A DNA stretch of 64,000 nt from Halarchaeoplasma sp046498385 (GCA_046498385.1 JAWOAU010000059.1:8118-72117), one strand, 5' to 3'. Numbered from the stretch's first letter, positions 20,801 through 29,194 are shown. Notes: a model not told the origin generated them from the letters alone. Made by a program: numbers and translations.

Positions 20801-21401
20801 GGAGGATTTCGAACTGTCGATCACCCCGACGACCGGAGATGCACCATTGGATGTAGAGATATCCTTAAGTGTAACAAACACCGGTGAAGAGGATACGGAA
20901 GCTGTTCTGTACAGAGGTACTGAAGCCTATGAGACCTTTGATGTCTCACCTGGTGACTTCGAAACTACAATAAACAAAACCTTGGACGCAGGCGTTCACG
21001 TGTTCTACTGGGGCGAAGAATCTGTTCTCGTCAATGCAAGAGAAGATGTCGTTCCCGGTGAGCCTGAACTGGTGAACTTGGACTTAGGTGTGGAGCCGAC
21101 CTCCGGAGAGGAACCGTTGGAAGTCACGATCTCCGTAAGTGCGGAGAACACAGGCGACGCCGATGGCGAAGTAGATGTCATCATCGACGGTTCTATCGAG
21201 TACACGTTAACGGTACCTGCCGGTGAAACCGCAGACCACGAGTTCACTTACGAGTTCGAGAACCACGGAAACTACGACGTAGAGTTCGGTGATCTAACCG
21301 AGACTGTAGAAGTTGAGGAAGAAACCCCTGGATTTATGTTCCTCTTGCTGGCAGTGAGCGCCGTATTCGCGGTAGTGATCTACCACGTCAAGAAGCGGTA
21401 A
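17829..21401 (+). CDS. Oversized, C-terminally anchored ABC peptide-binding protein (SBP family 5-like)
   Basis: The 1190-residue protein has a signal peptide (1-31, ending SSLASA). A large domain (about 35-770) resembles DppA/OppA-type solute-binding proteins, for example the TRDILAWHAFSMQLSYG and YYQNVKAIEVIDAEEG segments. A beta domain follows at about 785-895, then three CARDB-like repeats starting near residues 900, 990 and 1080 (LEIEPTSGYAPLEVDITVS, LSITPTTGDAPLDVEISLS, LGVEPTSGEEPLEVTISVS). The end is PGF, a membrane helix and KKR. Classical DppA proteins are about 550 residues, so this one is about twice normal size. It lies directly before dppB-dppC-dppD-dppF and is the probable receptor. 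The PGF-helix-KKR tail resembles archaeal PGF-CTERM sorting signals, but this is tentative. The ATG at 17829 was chosen over a GTG at 17805 because of the signal peptide. Confidence 0.85.
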   Translation: MKWKKMMSLLLVAVLIGSLFAAFGSSLASAEGEYVDEIRLEVRMEQSVGVGDAATGVIDAFLQAVDGPTYDGIDDEWKANLIPLESFGSYTEFSYNTAWTEDSGFEVDTTGDGDLQVNPFAMREIRFATNFIVSRQEYVEELYDGFSIPMYQAISPSNPSYDAELRQIDEKYGLTYAGDFERGYNMIQDAMTDAMNNPDIAGEIRTPEDSPTNYWQYKAPGGAWEDIEVHMLIRVEDTRQEIGLNLADLLEDCHIKAERDVQDRDAIDIWLFTDPADMEWSLYTGGWISSATVAYQHATPVQFYTDYYPYMPGGIFGETNRYYHLRDEPYAQELLEDWANPLMAGQISDEETYWEYVRHISDVGVYQGARVFLENSADIVPLNDEAVVEVAADAVTGWSQIFSPRTLKTQDGTFTAAQFSAAGVLYMDNFNNIDGSSDYYGILQQRICFDPGTTLDPSKGTSIPVRADFVDDNGEYMLDMDYHFDNDGNLVKELPIPDNDNVWFYDVQAEEWINGGHEYVPIMEGDPPVQTGADLTEVDTVATAVTYDYHLGKWHSGHDLTTRDILAWHAFSMQLSYGPEWGAVGDQYYHVGYGTQNRPYYQNVKAIEVIDAEEGILKFYGDYTFPAESEMAGYYGTFPQHPWQMYEAVSHLRGQTELASTDTVYEWSNIPGAEYVHWISSSQTVDYSDTLANIADDGWIPPYLQSGPTPITVGELENEIDAIRGFQDQYELSFISQGPFIFVRYDTANLVVEMERHPYPDYPLPDDYWRDKLYVAGMRHGTMTAPTEVVAGEALEADVRVRVFEQYPLRRTRNLDPAVDDYEAEVTIYDEFDTVVDTFEPDYVNTDGSYLAVTLPGSFTTDLEEGFYTIEFQSKLVDEVATSVSSASFWLAEESAGGLINHELEIEPTSGYAPLEVDITVSAENTGGEELSETITLDGADTGYTLNVSAGETAEETFTHTLDEVGEYTFEFGPVSREVSVVEKPPVPAELEDFELSITPTTGDAPLDVEISLSVTNTGEEDTEAVLYRGTEAYETFDVSPGDFETTINKTLDAGVHVFYWGEESVLVNAREDVVPGEPELVNLDLGVEPTSGEEPLEVTISVSAENTGDADGEVDVIIDGSIEYTLTVPAGETADHEFTYEFENHGNYDVEFGDLTETVEVEEETPGFMFLLLAVSAVFAVVIYHVKKR

Positions 21402-21431
21402 ACCTAGGAGGGTCTCTCAAAAGCAAAAACC

Positions 21432-21449
21432 CCTTCCCTTACTTTTTTA
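21432..21449 (+). terminator. T-rich terminator after the binding-protein gene
   Basis: A pyrimidine-rich stretch ending in ACTTTTTTAT starts about 30 bases after the stop codon. Archaeal RNA polymerase terminates at such U-rich tracts. It would separate the abundant binding-protein message from the permease genes. Confidence 0.45.
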
Positions 21450-21470
21450 TATCATATATACACCTTAGTG

Positions 21471-21486
21471 GACAGTGGAAACTGTC
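21471..21486 (+). repeat. Perfect 6-bp hairpin with GGAA loop
   Basis: GACAGT-GGAA-ACTGTC can form a 6-bp stem closed by a GNRA-type tetraloop, followed by AAAAG. It lies in the 250-base gap between the binding-protein gene and dppB and may stabilise the 3' end of the upstream mRNA. No function is proven. Confidence 0.45.
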
Positions 21487-21584
21487 AAAAGTTTAGTGAT
21501 TTCACAAATTTTTACAATTCATGAAAATTCATCTAGTATATTATACACTATTACTGATTATTAGGAGGCAATCAAATATCACTA

Positions 21585-21601
21585 AGAGCCTGACAGGCTC
21601 T
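21585..21601 (+). repeat. Hairpin before dppB
   Basis: AGAGCC-TGACA-GGCTCT forms a 6-bp stem with a 5-base loop, 50 bases before the dppB ATG. An AT-rich TATA-like stretch (TTTTATATTATAA, about 21612-21624) follows it, so the hairpin may lie upstream of a separate dppB promoter. Confidence 0.45.
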
Positions 21602-21650
21602 CCTGACCACAAATTTTATATTATAACTCACCTTTCCTGAGATAGATAAC

Positions 21651-22709
21651 ATGCCAGCCACATTCAAATATTTCTTATTAAGATCTGCAAACGCCTTAAT
21701 CGTGTTGATTGTAGTGGTGTTCATAATCTCTTTGCTTTTTAATGCCCTTTCGTCGGAGATGGTAGAACAATTGATAGCTGAACGGATGCAGGCATATTCG
21801 ATGCGGCTCTCTGACGAGCTCACAGAAGAGCAAAGAAGACAGGCAATGGATAATCACGAAGAATATCTAAGAGATTTTTACGGCACCGAGGACCCGTTTT
21901 ATGTTAGGGTGACTAGAACTACTAAAGATACTTTAAGTTTTAATTTAGGTACAAGCCACACAGATTATTATTACGGGGCGGAAGATGGCCGAGTGACCAC
22001 TATAATCATGCATTATCTGCCAAGGACTATCTTATTGTTTTCCTCCGCGGCGATAACTTATATTATTCTCGGGATTGCGATCGGACTCAAAACCGCACAA
22101 GTTGCGGGATCTAAAATAGATAAGTTTGTATCTATATTTGGTATAGTCACCAGCAGTATGCCTATGTGGTGGGTAGGTATGTTAGTAATATTGATATTCG
22201 CCTATGAGCTTGGCTGGTTCCCTGCCTCTTCTTTACCCTTCCCGGACAGTACCGGTTTGGCGTACTATAAAGGTGTGATGCATAGGATGGCCATGCCTTT
22301 AGGCACGATCGTCTTCGTTGCATTCGGTGCACGTGCATGGACTACTAGAAACATGGTAACCTCTGTTTTACAGGATGATTATATCATGGCTGCTAGAGCA
22401 AAAGGGGTTCCGGAAAATCGTGTCATCTACGGTCACACATTGAAGACCGCGTCCCCTCCGATCATAACCAGTGCCATTCTGGCTTTCTTATTATCTATCG
22501 GTGGAGCAATGATCACTGAAGTAATTTTTAACTGGCCTGGTATGGGATTCCTTTTGAGAGCGGCCATATTCCAGAATTCGGACTTGCCGGTTATTATGGG
22601 TATTGTCTTTATAACAACTGTGCTGTGGGTAGTTGGATATTTAATTGCGGACTTACTGTATGGATATCTGGATCCCAGAGTTGAAGTTGGAGCTGAGAAA
22701 AGAGTGTAA
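21651..22709 (+). CDS. dppB: Dipeptide/oligopeptide ABC transporter permease (DppB-like)
   Basis: The 352-residue permease has one N-terminal membrane helix (about 8-32), an extracytoplasmic segment of about 75 residues, and then the binding-protein-dependent transport core. The EAA loop that docks the ATPases is visible as DDYIMAARAKGVPENRVIYGH. It forms a heterodimeric channel with DppC. A TATA-like stretch at 21612-21624 suggests its own promoter. It is followed after 11 bases by dppC. Confidence 0.93.
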   Translation: MPATFKYFLLRSANALIVLIVVVFIISLLFNALSSEMVEQLIAERMQAYSMRLSDELTEEQRRQAMDNHEEYLRDFYGTEDPFYVRVTRTTKDTLSFNLGTSHTDYYYGAEDGRVTTIIMHYLPRTILLFSSAAITYIILGIAIGLKTAQVAGSKIDKFVSIFGIVTSSMPMWWVGMLVILIFAYELGWFPASSLPFPDSTGLAYYKGVMHRMAMPLGTIVFVAFGARAWTTRNMVTSVLQDDYIMAARAKGVPENRVIYGHTLKTASPPIITSAILAFLLSIGGAMITEVIFNWPGMGFLLRAAIFQNSDLPVIMGIVFITTVLWVVGYLIADLLYGYLDPRVEVGAEKRV

Positions 22710-22720
22710 GGTGATTTCAA

Positions 22721-25700
22721 ATGAGACTTGAGGATATCAAGGAAAGAACATTTAGCATCGCAAAAGAATTTAGAGGACAAAAGATGGGGGTGCTGGGAGT
22801 TAGCATAATCCTGTTCATGTTGATCCTTGCAATATTTGCTCCTATTTTAGCCCCGGGTGTTGGTGGGGAATGGAATAGTATAACTCGCTGGGAAGACAAT
22901 CCGAGAGCCGCTCAGCCGGCCTGGGTTGATTATATACTTCCCGGTTCAAGAGCATCTCACGAGATAATGGAGGACCCGGATGAATTCGATGAAGACCGGA
23001 TGGAGTTGACGTATAATTACCAAAATGATTATGACTACCCTCCATCTGATGTAAGTGTTAGTGTGGCAGGGCAAAGCAACCGCCCGACAGTATATGTTTG
23101 GTTGACATTTGCTCGCCCTGACGGTAGGGAAATAGCTTTTGCTAGCGGGGAACGTGTATCTGTTTTTCAGGAGTTACAATTTGTAGAACGCGGTGATGAA
23201 GTATTTGATTTCGGACTTGACGAGTTTGCCGTGGAGAGTTATATGAGGGTTGGTACCGTTTCAGACTCTCTAAGAGAGGCATTTTTGAGGTATGGGATAG
23301 AGTTGGATCAAGATGCCGTTGTGGAAAAAACTGATAACGGCTGGGAGGTCAAAAACGGCATATATTCTTATACTGTTTTAGATACTGGAGAAGAAGGCCT
23401 GTATCTCGATGTGTCTCCCGAGATGGCAGATACTTTTCAGCTAGATCCTGAGCTAGAACAAGATTTGAACCCCGATTATATACATGATAATATCAGTGCT
23501 GCCTTTGAGGAAGTAAATTCAGATTTATCAGATTATGCGACCATCAGTTCTACTGCTGATGGTTGGTTGATAGAAGATGGTATATTTTCCTTTAATATCG
23601 ACGATAATCTGGTAGTTAGTATTGGAGTGAGTATCGGTGAACTCTTTGAGTTCGATATGGCTGATGTTTTGTATCGGTTGTATTTCGACGAAGTAGGTGA
23701 TGACCTTAGAGTAGCCTTCTCACACAACGACTTTTCCCTTTCCACTCATGCGACTATATCTGATTTAGATACGGGGTGGTTTGTTGAAGATGGTATATAC
23801 GAATTTACTATAACCGAGGATGACGAAATAGAGTATGGTATGAAGGTGGATGTGGAATTAAAAGAAGGAGAATTATTCACATTAGATCCAGACATTGAAG
23901 AGTACCTTGAAGAAGGTCCAGTTGATAACAATGTAATTCAAGCTTTTGATGATAATGGGATCATTCTAGGTCGGAATGCTATAGTTAATGAAACCACCGG
24001 CGGCTGGGTGATCCAGGACGGCACGTATTTATTTGAGATAGATGGTGATCTAACGGTTCAAGCAAGAATGCATTCCTTTGAATTGGATGTTGAGTTAACT
24101 GAGATGGTGGAGTCTGTCGACACTACACTGCACGACAACGTGACAGAAGCCTTTGATGATAATGGGATCTCGCTATCTAGTGACGCTAAAGATAAAGGAC
24201 TAACAGAACTTGATGAGGGTTGGGAATTACAGGATGGAAAATATACCTTCACCATAGATACTGATTTGAATGTTGAAATCGATATAAAGGACTCCTTTGT
24301 ATTTATATTAGATGAAGAAAAGGGCCTTGAGGCGGCCTTTTCTGAAAATCAATATACTCTGTCTCGGCGGGCGGCGATAACCGAATCGGACGATGCAGCA
24401 TGGATGATCGAAGACAGGGTATTCAATTATACAGTAGCTCATTTAGAGAACGATTTATACTCCGTTCAATTGAGTATGAGAGACATGTTCCAGTTTGATT
24501 TAGACTACAAAATTTTCCTTGAGGAAGGTACCGTTAGACCTTCTTTGATCGATTTGTTTGATGAGAACGGGATCACTCTTTCAGATACCGCGGAGATAGT
24601 AGGTCAAGATGAAGATGGGTTGATTTGGCATATCAAGGAAGGTGAAGAGAGGTACTATGTCGAGGACCTCGGGAACCTGGTTGCTCAGGTGTATTATCTT
24701 AACCCCGAAGAGTATGTTTTTATAGGTGACATAGGTGATAGAAGTACGGCCACCGATGGCCTGATAGATATCTTTACAGAACAGGGATTGGTTATCGATA
24801 GCGATACAATGCTTCGACAGTGGGATACTCATGCTACAGAATGGTGGATAGAACATCCTACCGGATTCATGGCAAAGATAGAAAACGATGGTATGAATAT
24901 ATATGCACTAACCGAATTCGTATATTCTTTTACTATACGTTCTAAGGCGGGAAGAGAATCCGTTTATAACTTTGGTTTGGACTATCATGATGAAAACGAA
25001 GACATACCTATGCAGGGACAGATTAACTCTCAGGATATCCCCTTCGCTAACGCTGAAGATGGCAATATTTTGTTGAACCCCCAGTCTCTGAAAGGCGAAT
25101 ATACCCTAACGGTTAGAACCGCTTATGCATCATCTTTTGACGATGAAACAACCAGAGTGATATTTAGAGGTCGGAAGTATGGTTTAATGGGCACGGACAC
25201 GTCTAGACGTGACATTGCTTTAGGTTGGGTGTGGGGTGCCAGGTGGGCTTTAATGATCGGGGCCATCATCTCCATAACCACGGTCACCCTTGGTCTATTA
25301 TATGGTATGACCAGTGCATATTATGGTGGATGGGTGGATGAGTTCATGCAAAGGCTAAACGAGGTTTTGATAGGTATTCCTATGTTCCCTATCCTCATAA
25401 TCACCATGTTCATCATGGGTAGATCCATATGGATATTCGTTGGCCTTTACACTCTATTAGGTTGGCGTGGATTAGCGAAAATTATTCGGTCGCGAGGTAT
25501 TCAAATACGTCAGGATACATACATAGAAGCGGCACAATCATTAGGCTCCAGCGGTGGTCGTATTATCACCAAACACATGATACCCCAGCTGTTACCATAC
25601 GGCATCGCGGAAGGGGCGTTGTTGATTCCCCTGGTCATCATCGCTGAGGCGGGCCTTAGTGTTCTGGGCTTAGGTGATCCAAACGTGGTCACATGGGGCC

Positions 25701-25858
25701 GTATGCTTTCACAGGCCCATAGTGGAGCGGCAACCACTCAGGGACTGTGGTGGTGGGTACTCTTACCAGGACTGGGCATAACTCTTGTGGGTTTCGGATT
25801 TATAGCTACGGGGATGGCTTTAGAACGTGTTATTAATCCTAAGATGAGACAGAGGTAA
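22721..25858 (+). CDS. dppC: DppC-like ABC permease with a ~780-residue extracytoplasmic insertion
   Basis: The 1045-residue protein is far larger than typical DppC (about 300). It keeps the usual N-terminal OppC-type cytoplasmic start and first membrane helix (about 24-46), and a complete permease core at residues about 830-1040 with the EAA loop DTYIEAAQSLGSSGGR near 932. Between these lie about 780 acidic residues containing eight degenerate units of about 72 residues (roughly 178-733). Each unit follows the pattern AF-x2-NGI-x-L, GW-x2-DG-x-Y-x-F-x-I, then a hydrophobic strand and LDPxL. The insertion should face outward because it sits between TM1 and TM2. A ribosome-binding site GGTGAT precedes ATG. 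The fused reading frame is continuous. It is coupled tightly to dppB and dppD. Confidence 0.9.
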   Translation: MRLEDIKERTFSIAKEFRGQKMGVLGVSIILFMLILAIFAPILAPGVGGEWNSITRWEDNPRAAQPAWVDYILPGSRASHEIMEDPDEFDEDRMELTYNYQNDYDYPPSDVSVSVAGQSNRPTVYVWLTFARPDGREIAFASGERVSVFQELQFVERGDEVFDFGLDEFAVESYMRVGTVSDSLREAFLRYGIELDQDAVVEKTDNGWEVKNGIYSYTVLDTGEEGLYLDVSPEMADTFQLDPELEQDLNPDYIHDNISAAFEEVNSDLSDYATISSTADGWLIEDGIFSFNIDDNLVVSIGVSIGELFEFDMADVLYRLYFDEVGDDLRVAFSHNDFSLSTHATISDLDTGWFVEDGIYEFTITEDDEIEYGMKVDVELKEGELFTLDPDIEEYLEEGPVDNNVIQAFDDNGIILGRNAIVNETTGGWVIQDGTYLFEIDGDLTVQARMHSFELDVELTEMVESVDTTLHDNVTEAFDDNGISLSSDAKDKGLTELDEGWELQDGKYTFTIDTDLNVEIDIKDSFVFILDEEKGLEAAFSENQYTLSRRAAITESDDAAWMIEDRVFNYTVAHLENDLYSVQLSMRDMFQFDLDYKIFLEEGTVRPSLIDLFDENGITLSDTAEIVGQDEDGLIWHIKEGEERYYVEDLGNLVAQVYYLNPEEYVFIGDIGDRSTATDGLIDIFTEQGLVIDSDTMLRQWDTHATEWWIEHPTGFMAKIENDGMNIYALTEFVYSFTIRSKAGRESVYNFGLDYHDENEDIPMQGQINSQDIPFANAEDGNILLNPQSLKGEYTLTVRTAYASSFDDETTRVIFRGRKYGLMGTDTSRRDIALGWVWGARWALMIGAIISITTVTLGLLYGMTSAYYGGWVDEFMQRLNEVLIGIPMFPILIITMFIMGRSIWIFVGLYTLLGWRGLAKIIRSRGIQIRQDTYIEAAQSLGSSGGRIITKHMIPQLLPYGIAEGALLIPLVIIAEAGLSVLGLGDPNVVTWGRMLSQAHSGAATTQGLWWWVLLPGLGITLVGFGFIATGMALERVINPKMRQR
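23252..24919 (+). repeat. Eight degenerate ~72-residue protein repeats inside dppC
   Basis: Unit starts fall near residues 178, 252, 325, 399, 467, 534, 603 and 674 of the permease. The most similar pair is units 4 and 5, which share AFDDNGI followed by GW and a QDG-x-Y-x-F motif. Units 7 and 8 are most diverged. The repeat is visible at protein level only; the DNA copies are not near-identical, which implies old duplication. Confidence 0.75.
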
Positions 25859-25862
25859 TCTG

Positions 25863-26834
25863 ATGACAGAAAAAACGATACTCAATGTAAAAGACCTGAG
25901 CACACATTACTTTACCAGTAAAGGTGTTGTAAAGGCCCTTGATGACGCTAGTTTTAAGCTTAAAGGCGGCCAATCTATAGGTATAGCCGGCGAAAGTGGG
26001 TGCGGTAAAAGTACAATGGCCTACTCTCTTTTGAAAATGGTTCAGCCCCCTGGAAGAATAGTTAAAGGCAGTATAGACTTAAAGGGACTTGAGATAACAA
26101 ATCTCTCTGAAAGGGATGCACGGAGAAAATTACGGTGGCAGAAGATATCAATGGTTTTCCAGGGTGCCATGGATATAATGACCCCTGTTTACAGTGTTGG
26201 ATATCAGATGAAGGAACCTTTAAGATACCACAAAGATATCAGTGGCACTGCCGCCGATGAGATATGTATGAGGTATCTTGACATGGTCGATCTAGATACT
26301 GAACTGTTCTATCGTTATCCTCATGAGTTAAGCGGTGGTCAAAAGCAAAGAATAATCATCGCTACCGCTCTTTTACTGGAACCCGATGTGGTGATATTGG
26401 ATGAACCCACTACCGCTTTAGACGTGGTGGTAGAAGCAAGGATAATGAACGACCTTAAACGTCTGAAAAAGGAATTAAATAACGGGATGATCTTCATAAC
26501 TCACGATTTGAGTATATTGGCTGAGATATCGGATAATTTAGCCATAATGTATGCAGGATGGATAGTTGAACTAGGGAAAGCTACCCAGATATATAAGAAT
26601 CCAAAACACCCATACACACAGAAGCTAATAGCTGCAATTCCCAGGTTACATAAAGATATTGATAGGTTAGAATACATACCTGGAGCTCCACCGGAATTGA
26701 CCAATCCACCCAAGGGTTGTCGATTCCACCCCCGCTGTGAGCAAGCCTTTGAAAAATGTACTAGGGTTGAACCCAAAGCATACGATGTGGATGGTGTAAG
26801 AGTTAAATGTCACCTGTACGAGGAGGGTCAATAA
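25863..26834 (+). CDS. dppD: Peptide ABC transporter ATP-binding protein (DppD-like)
   Basis: The 323-residue ATPase has Walker A GESGCGKST, Q-loop MVFQG, signature LSGGQKQR, Walker B VVILDEPTTALD and H-loop THD. The C-terminus has the oligopeptide-transporter extension with CRFHPRCEQAFEKCTRVEP cysteines; related proteins bind a 4Fe-4S cluster there. It pairs with DppF to energise import. It starts 4 bases after dppC and ends overlapping dppF (TAATG). Confidence 0.95.
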   Translation: MTEKTILNVKDLSTHYFTSKGVVKALDDASFKLKGGQSIGIAGESGCGKSTMAYSLLKMVQPPGRIVKGSIDLKGLEITNLSERDARRKLRWQKISMVFQGAMDIMTPVYSVGYQMKEPLRYHKDISGTAADEICMRYLDMVDLDTELFYRYPHELSGGQKQRIIIATALLLEPDVVILDEPTTALDVVVEARIMNDLKRLKKELNNGMIFITHDLSILAEISDNLAIMYAGWIVELGKATQIYKNPKHPYTQKLIAAIPRLHKDIDRLEYIPGAPPELTNPPKGCRFHPRCEQAFEKCTRVEPKAYDVDGVRVKCHLYEEGQ

Positions 26835-27931
26835 TGCCTAAGACTATAGTAAAAGCTAGGAATCTTCGGAAGGAATTCGAGATAGGTCAAACTTTCATGC
26901 AGAAGGTGCGCAAAAAGCCGAAACTAAAGGTTAAAGCTGTGGATGGAATCGATTTTGAGATATATGATAAAAAGGCCATGGCATTTGTCGGTGAATCAGG
27001 GTGTGGAAAAACCACCGTAGGCAAGCTTGTGATGAAGCTATTAGATGCTACGTCTGGAAATCTTTACGTAAAGGGACAGGATATCACTAAAATCGATGAC
27101 GCTCGTAAACTCAAGGCCTACAGACGCATGGCACAAATGATATATCAAGATCCCTTTTCATCCCTTGATCCTCGATACAAGGTATTCGATATACTTGAAG
27201 AACCGCTTTTGATACATGATATCGGTTCCAGCATAGCTGAAAGGAGAGCTATGATAGAGAAGGTTCTTGAGGACGTACGATTGACCCCTCCAGAAGAGTT
27301 CTTAGACCGTTATCCCCATATGTTGTCCGGAGGTCAAAGGCAGAGAATCGCTATTGCGAGATGTTTGATACTTAATCCGGACTTTATTGTTGCGGATGAA
27401 CCGGTATCCATGCTTGACGTTTCGGTACGGGCTGAGCTGTTGAACTTAATGAAGGACCTTATCGAGGTACAGGATTTAACATATTTGTATATAACACACG
27501 ATATCTCTACCACTCGATTCTTCACGGACTACATCGGTGTGATGTATCTTGGAGATTTGGTGGAGCAGGGCCCGGTAGGAGAGGTTTTGGATAAACCCAT
27601 GCATCCTTATACTCAGGCATTGTTAGCAGCTGTGCCGGAACCGGAACCAGATCGGTTGGATAGGATCAAGGAGATCCCGATTAAAGGTGAAATCCCCTCA
27701 GGTACTAACGTACCTAGCGGATGCAGATTCCACCCCAGGTGTCCTCACTGTAAGGACATTTGTAAAGAACAGACTCCACCATCGAAGGAGCCCGATAAGA
27801 AGGGGCACATAGTCAAATGTCACTTTGCAGGTGAAATTGAATTCAAGCTGAAGGTAGCAAAACTCAGTAAAGACGGCAAGGTCGAAAAGGTAGAGGAGAT
27901 CACGAGGGACATCGTTGTAGATTCATCGTAA
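26834..27931 (+). CDS. dppF: Peptide ABC transporter ATP-binding protein (DppF-like)
   Basis: About 365 residues, with Walker A GESGCGKTT, signature LSGGQRQR, Walker B FIVADEPVSMLD and the C-terminal cysteine motif CRFHPRCPHCKDICK. The start is the ATG of a TAATG overlap with dppD, preceded by a GAGGAGG ribosome-binding site inside dppD, so translation is coupled. A GTG-type start 27 bases upstream is less likely. It ends with about 35 extra residues rich in Lys/Glu (FKLKVAKLSKDGKVEKVEEI) beyond the usual family end. Confidence 0.95.
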   Translation: MPKTIVKARNLRKEFEIGQTFMQKVRKKPKLKVKAVDGIDFEIYDKKAMAFVGESGCGKTTVGKLVMKLLDATSGNLYVKGQDITKIDDARKLKAYRRMAQMIYQDPFSSLDPRYKVFDILEEPLLIHDIGSSIAERRAMIEKVLEDVRLTPPEEFLDRYPHMLSGGQRQRIAIARCLILNPDFIVADEPVSMLDVSVRAELLNLMKDLIEVQDLTYLYITHDISTTRFFTDYIGVMYLGDLVEQGPVGEVLDKPMHPYTQALLAAVPEPEPDRLDRIKEIPIKGEIPSGTNVPSGCRFHPRCPHCKDICKEQTPPSKEPDKKGHIVKCHFAGEIEFKLKVAKLSKDGKVEKVEEITRDIVVDSS

Positions 27932-27991
27932 GACCTCCTCATCCAAAGGTCTTTTATAGGTTGTAATACACCTGTATTATTGATTAGATTC

Positions 27992-28579
27992 ATGAACGAC
28001 GATAAGAAAGCAAAGCCCAACACGTGGAAATATCTTATACATACTCCCAAGTTTTGGTATGGTTTTTTAGCGATGTTACTTGCGGTTTTACTTTCTTTTG
28101 CATCTATTTATCCTACCATTGAAACCCGGACGGTAGCTCAAGAATGGGAAAGGACCGACGGTGATGATATGGCCGATAACTCCTTCAAGCTTTTTAGACC
28201 TTCTGAAATCGTAGGAAATAATTTATATCTATTTTATGAGGGCGATGACTCTATCAATATTACGATATACGATAGTAATTGGGAACATTTGGATGATGAA
28301 GAGCTAACTTCTACGAACAACGAATACGAGGAAGAAATAGGCCGTGATGCCAGTTGGCTGATATTCGAAAATTTTGATCAAGGAAAACTCCAGATGGAGC
28401 ATATGGTTGAATATCGGGCCCAGAAATATTCCTTTTTAGCCGTCATTGCATTGTTAATGACTTTAGTTGGGATGTATTTAATTTCCAAAGGGTATCAGAC
28501 CGCATTAGATCGGATGGTGGAGGATTTACGGTATACAGATGTCGATGATGGATACACGCCTCCACATGGAGATAAGTGA
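27992..28579 (+). CDS. Hypothetical membrane protein, TM-extracytoplasmic domain-TM
   Basis: About 195 residues: a basic N-terminus, a membrane helix (about 22-44), an acidic soluble domain of about 100 residues with beta-strand character (NITIYDSNWEHLDDEEL), a second helix (about 147-167) and a short acidic cytoplasmic tail. I do not recognise the family. It starts 60 bases after dppF, on the same strand, and may be part of the transporter unit. It precedes another unknown gene by 7 bases. Confidence 0.7.
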   Translation: MNDDKKAKPNTWKYLIHTPKFWYGFLAMLLAVLLSFASIYPTIETRTVAQEWERTDGDDMADNSFKLFRPSEIVGNNLYLFYEGDDSINITIYDSNWEHLDDEELTSTNNEYEEEIGRDASWLIFENFDQGKLQMEHMVEYRAQKYSFLAVIALLMTLVGMYLISKGYQTALDRMVEDLRYTDVDDGYTPPHGDK

Positions 28580-28586
28580 TTAGAAT

Positions 28587-29030
28587 ATGAAAGCAAAAGA
28601 TAGATTGGATGGAATGACTGTATTCTTTAGTCACCCTCCATTCACCTTTCGTACGTCTACTGAACGCTACTGTATATCTATCCTTGATAAGCTCAATGTA
28701 AAGAAAGTAATAAACCCGATAGATTACGGCCTTAAGGACGATATGAGGGCGTTGGTCAGGAAATCGGATGCGGTCATAGGGATGAGTGTTAATAGTAAAC
28801 TAACCTTCTTGGTATGGAATGAGATGAAGTATGCGGAGAAGCATGGGAAAGAGATATTCACTATGATGGTAGAAAGCAAGGATGATATAGGACCTTTAAT
28901 TGAAGGTATACCTGATAATGTCAAAAAACTATCCCTAGACGAATCCAAGATATTTACGTCCGAGATCCTTTCAGAACACCGAGAAACATTTTTCAGTTTA
29001 ATCATAGGTAACTGGGGTAGAAGATTTTAG
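28587..29030 (+). CDS. Hypothetical soluble protein
   Basis: The 147-residue protein has no membrane segment. Conserved-looking parts are VFFSHPPFTFRTSTERY, VINPIDYGLKDDMRALVRKSDAVIGMS and FLVWNEMKYAEKHGKEIFTMM. The order (S-x-P loop, Asn-Pro, DAVIG, then an E-rich helix) is reminiscent of nucleoside 2-deoxyribosyltransferase-like folds, but this is only a fold-level impression. It lies 7 bases after the membrane protein gene and is probably cotranscribed. Confidence 0.65.
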   Translation: MKAKDRLDGMTVFFSHPPFTFRTSTERYCISILDKLNVKKVINPIDYGLKDDMRALVRKSDAVIGMSVNSKLTFLVWNEMKYAEKHGKEIFTMMVESKDDIGPLIEGIPDNVKKLSLDESKIFTSEILSEHRETFFSLIIGNWGRRF

Positions 29031-29068
29031 GTAGGGACACAGAATGGCTTCAAAAAAAATCACCTTTG

Positions 29069-29194
29069 GAGGCTGTCCGAGAAATACAAAAATAGGAGAA
29101 AAGACTCTATCGATTGATTGATATCTCTCAATACCCCTGTCTAAGGAATATAAAAACCTATCTATAGGGTGGAAAAATAATACTCGGACAGGCC
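29069..29194 (+). mobile_element. Possible MITE (inverted-repeat element, ~126 bp)
   Basis: The left end has GAGGCTGTCCGAG (29069-29081). The right end has CTCGGACAGGCC (29183-29194), which pairs with the left end over a 9-base CTGTCCGAG core. CTTTG occurs immediately outside both ends (29064-29068 and 29195-29199) and could be a 5-bp target duplication. The interior is AT-rich and noncoding. The terminal sequence resembles ends of some archaeal insertion sequences. It fills half of the 241-base gap between two gene groups. Confidence 0.45.
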
